In this document: positions 62,054-64,000 of the stretch, in pieces
Layout: each line of letters opens with the position of its first letter
Numbering within the stretch: position 1 is the stretch's first letter
Assembly: GCA_028289345.1 (NCBI GenBank)
Contig: JANQQL010000001.1
Coordinates: 310,001-374,000, forward strand
Direction: 5' to 3'
From: Planctomycetota bacterium
GTDB lineage: Bacteria > Planctomycetota > B15-G4 > SIAN01
Length of the DNA stretch: 64,000 bases
Notes under the pieces: model-generated
What the model saw: the letters and a program-made list of their open reading frames with translations, nothing else
Database searches by the model: none
What the model was told of the DNA's origin: nothing
Translations under genes and position numbers: made by a program

Positions 62054-62995
62054 GTGACTCTTTCCATCCTTGGACTCGCCGGCTTGCTCGGCTGGACCAG
62101 CCCCGCCGCGATTCCCCAGGCTTCCCCGATGGAAGCCCGCCTGCAGGCCAAACTCCAGGAACCGTGGCTGAAGAAGGCCGCTTGGATCACCGATTACGAC
62201 GACGCGAAAGCCGCGAGCAAGGAGCAGGGGAAGCCGATCTTCGCTTACTTCACCCGCTCCTACGCCCCCTGACCGCCTTGCAAAGCACTGGAGGGCGGTA
62301 CGCTCTCCGACCCACGTTTCGCCGATTTCGCCAAGGACTACGTGCTCTTCACCCACATCACCAGTCAGGTGCCGGGGGAGAAGTACCCACGGCTTCTGCA
62401 AGAGATGGGCGGTAGCGGCTTTCCGTTCCTTGCCTTCCTCAGTGAGGAAGGCAAGCTCCTGGCGGCCCACATGAGCGCCAACCGGACCGTGTCCGGGCTC
62501 GAGGACACCGCCTACGAGGTCAACCGCTTCGTCGAGCTGAAGAAAGCCGTGGAAGGCGGCGATGCGTCGGCGGCGGTCGACTTCTTCCTGCTTCGGATGA
62601 AACTCGGGCACCTGTCCTGGGAAGAGGCCAAATCCATTCATGGCAAACTGGGCAACGTCACTCCCGACCAAGGAAAGCGCATCCAAGCGCGCATGCTCGA
62701 TCTCGAGGTCATGGATGCTTTGCAGCAAGTGCAAGCGGCGCCGGAAAGGATGAACGAGTTCGGCAAGAAGTGGAGTGCGACCTGCGAAAAGGGTCTCTTC
62801 CCCAAAGCCGAAAACGCCTGTCAGTTCTACTGCATGTTCATCATGCAGCACGCGGAGTTTGACGGGAACGCCCGGCTGTACGAGAAAGCCTACTCTGAGC
62901 TCAAGCGGCGCTTCGACAAGATGCCGGGTTTCCGCGAATTCGTGCAGCAGAACGGTTTCGAGCGCAAGCTGAAGGAACTTCAGCGCGAAGGCTAA
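62054..62995 (+). CDS. Thioredoxin-fold selenoprotein (Sec at in-frame TGA 62270-62272)
   Basis: 313 residues if TGA at 62270 is read as selenocysteine (residue 73). The GTG start at 62054 has CAGGAG six bases upstream. A signal-like N-terminus (TLSILGLAGLLGWTSPAAI) leads to WITDYDDAKAASKEQGKPIF, a typical thioredoxin-like opening. Then comes AYFTRSYAP-Sec-PPC, a UxxC redox motif where homologous thioredoxin-like proteins have CxxC. Downstream, in the same frame, KALEGGTLSDPRFADFAKDY, VLFTHITSQVPG and GSGFPFLAFLSEEGKLLAAH continue the fold with its cis-Pro loop. The last ~170 residues are helical. A SECIS-like hairpin follows the TGA. Probably an exported thiol oxidoreductase; the partner is unknown. 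Without Sec decoding it would look like a pseudogene. Confidence 0.85.
62290..62308 (+). promoter_or_regulatory. Candidate bacterial SECIS hairpin
   Basis: GGAGGGCG and CGCTCTCC form an 8-bp stem (one G-U pair) closed by the loop GUA. The loop begins 25 bases after the in-frame UGA, inside the 16-37 window used for bacterial SECIS elements, and starts with G as that model requires. It lies within the coding sequence, as bacterial SECIS elements do, and would bind SelB. Confidence 0.7.
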
Positions 62996-63030
62996 GGCCA
63001 GCGCCCTCGATCATGCAGGTATTTCCATCG

Positions 63031-63069
63031 CGAAGGGCCCTCGCTGGATTCAGCGGGGGCCTTCGTTTT
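63031..63069 (+). terminator. Rho-independent terminator after fumC-selenoprotein operon
   Basis: CGAAGGGCCCTCGCTG pairs with CAGCGGGGGCCTTCG around a GATT loop (one bulge and one mismatch) and is followed by TTTT. It begins 36 bases after the selenoprotein stop codon. Its position just after 62995 supports that stop as the true end of the interrupted gene. Confidence 0.85.
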
Positions 63070-63117
63070 GTCTCGCGGCCAAAGAAAGCACTCGCCCGCC
63101 GAACCCTCCCTCAAAGG

Positions 63118-64000
63118 ATGGGCGTCGGGCGCAGAGCTCCGATCCTGATGTTCGGTGTGCTGCTCTCCGGGTGTCGGTTGGCCCCGATTCCCGCAGTCCT
63201 CGAGCAACACGGTCGTCAAGTGGCCGAAGAGCGCGGCGACTGGATTCCGCTCGAAGAAAAAGTCGCCTGGTTCCAGAAAGACCTCGAGGCTCACTACCAG
63301 ACGCCCCAGGGAATCCTCGCATACCGGGTCCCGTTCCCCTACCAACCGGACCCCGCCGCCTGGCACTCGGACACTCTTGGCTGGACTTCCTTGTGGGCCG
63401 CGGCGGAAGCCATGCGGTATCGCTGCACAGCCAACCCGGATGCCGCCGAGCAACGGGATCGTGCGCTACGCGGCATCGACCACCTCGCCAGGATCAGTGG
63501 AGTTCCAGGATTGCTGGCCCGCACCATGGTTCCCCAAGATCCCGCGTGGCTCGAAGACACCAGCCACCCCAGGCATTGGGTGCTCGGCGTGGGATCCCAT
63601 GCCGGGGTGGATTACTCGAATTTCATGTGGAAGACAGACAATGCCAAGTTCCAGGTGACTGGCTGGACTCTGGGCATGCACCTGGGCCTCACTCAGGTTG
63701 AGGACCGGGAACTTCGCGCCGACTTGCTCGCCGACCTGCGGTCCGTCAGCCATCGCATCGTTGACGCGGGCTACCGCCTGACCGAAGCCGACGGCACCCC
63801 CACCCGCTTCGGGGATTTGGTGGCCAGCGCTCGAGGTCCCTTTGCTTGGTTGCTGTGGACCTGCATTCACACTCCGATCGACCTGGTCCCGTTCTTCGAC
63901 TTCGCCGTGGGCCCGAACGCCATGATCGCCGTCGCTCTGGCGCGGGTGCATGACCGGCACTGTTGCGAGGCACGCTTCTATCCGGACCTCGAACGACAGG
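63118..64000 (+). CDS. Lipoprotein of unknown function, cut by window end
   Basis: The frame is open from the ATG at 63118 to the window edge (about 294 residues visible). The N-terminus is a lipoprotein signal (RRAPILMFGVLLSGC). A second in-frame ATG at 63148 leaves almost no signal, so 63118 is preferred although AAAGG abuts the codon. The mature part is helical and aromatic: WHSDTLGWTSLWAAAEAMRY, ALRGIDHLARISGVPGLLAR, VGSHAGVDYSNFMWKTDNA, and DLLADLRSVSHRIVDAGYRL. The alternating helices recall (alpha/alpha)6-barrel enzymes, but I recognise no family. The Asp/His residues in this region could be catalytic. Confidence 0.7.
   Translation, partial: MGVGRRAPILMFGVLLSGCRLAPIPAVLEQHGRQVAEERGDWIPLEEKVAWFQKDLEAHYQTPQGILAYRVPFPYQPDPAAWHSDTLGWTSLWAAAEAMRYRCTANPDAAEQRDRALRGIDHLARISGVPGLLARTMVPQDPAWLEDTSHPRHWVLGVGSHAGVDYSNFMWKTDNAKFQVTGWTLGMHLGLTQVEDRELRADLLADLRSVSHRIVDAGYRLTEADGTPTRFGDLVASARGPFAWLLWTCIHTPIDLVPFFDFAVGPNAMIAVALARVHDRHCCEARFYPDLERQ

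Noticed and set aside
62054..62995. Pseudogene or frameshift reading of the TGA-split gene
   Set aside because: Both parts are in the same frame, there is only one stop, it lies at a CxxC-type position, and the start signal, SECIS-like hairpin and terminator are intact.

Overview
This is a GC-rich, gene-dense bacterial chromosome segment with no insertion sequence, prophage, CRISPR array or rRNA operon that I can see. The gene repertoire suggests Planctomycetota or a nearby lineage. It includes Tat-exported Gfo/Idh/MocA oxidoreductases, two sulfatase-TPR lipoproteins, an FG-GAP/UnbV-TPR lipoprotein, an NPCBM-domain protein and many lipoproteins and TPR proteins. The phylum call is inference; no marker gene in the window settles it.

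Layout. 1-5.2 kb: a truncated membrane-protein start, exonuclease III (xthA), then a minus-strand cluster of a TPR protein, a retropepsin-like lipoprotein, an unknown protein and a GspG-like protein. 5.2-13.3 kb: an NPCBM-domain protein, formate-THF ligase (fhs), a fused formiminotransferase/cyclodeaminase (ftcD) and an M2 (ACE-like) peptidase lipoprotein. 13.3-14.5 kb: an overlapping short-chain dehydrogenase / pyruvoyl-tetrahydropterin synthase-like pair, followed by tRNA-Asp. 14.9-18.9 kb: glycolate oxidase operon glcDEF with ATGA overlaps. 19-26 kb: an unknown secreted protein, rsmG, a cupin, an APC permease, a SAM methyltransferase with a histone-H1-like basic tail, and an exported amidase. 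26-33 kb: sulfatase-TPR, an SPFH/ribbon-helix-helix operon with an operator-like repeat, a CstB-like persulfide dioxygenase-rhodanese divergent from a DJ-1/PfpI-redoxin fusion lipoprotein, and a zinc ribbon. 33-36 kb: panB, then uppS, a membrane protein and a winged-helix regulator with overlapping ends. 36-40.3 kb: an operon of two Tat-type oxidoreductases, ApbE and a one-haem membrane protein. 40.5-44.8 kb: an ECF sigma factor, thiE, a sigma-54-type promoter before a stand-alone receiver, and groES-groEL ending in a strong terminator. 45-50.3 kb: two membrane proteins, rpsT with a structured leader, a TPR protein, def, ribF and tRNA-Phe. 50.3-64 kb: a second sulfatase-TPR overlapping a short UvrD-like helicase, aconitase (acnA), a quinone oxidoreductase, the FG-GAP/UnbV-TPR protein, fumC, a thioredoxin-fold selenoprotein, and a lipoprotein cut by the window end.

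The outstanding item is at 62,054-62,995. A thioredoxin-like reading frame is interrupted by one in-frame TGA at the first position of a CxxC-type motif (U-P-P-C). The frame is open on both sides, and an 8-bp hairpin with a GTA loop lies 25 nt downstream, where a bacterial SECIS element is expected. A gene caller would split it into two fragments or call a pseudogene; I read it as one selenoprotein gene in an operon with fumC.

Metabolically the window covers two TCA-cycle steps (aconitase, fumarase), folate one-carbon chemistry (fhs, ftcD), glycolate oxidation, sulfide/persulfide handling, and cofactor genes for pantothenate, thiamine, FMN/FAD and pterin. The remaining capacity is exported hydrolysis (sulfatases, amidase, M2 peptidase) and protein quality control (GroESL, deformylase, SPFH).
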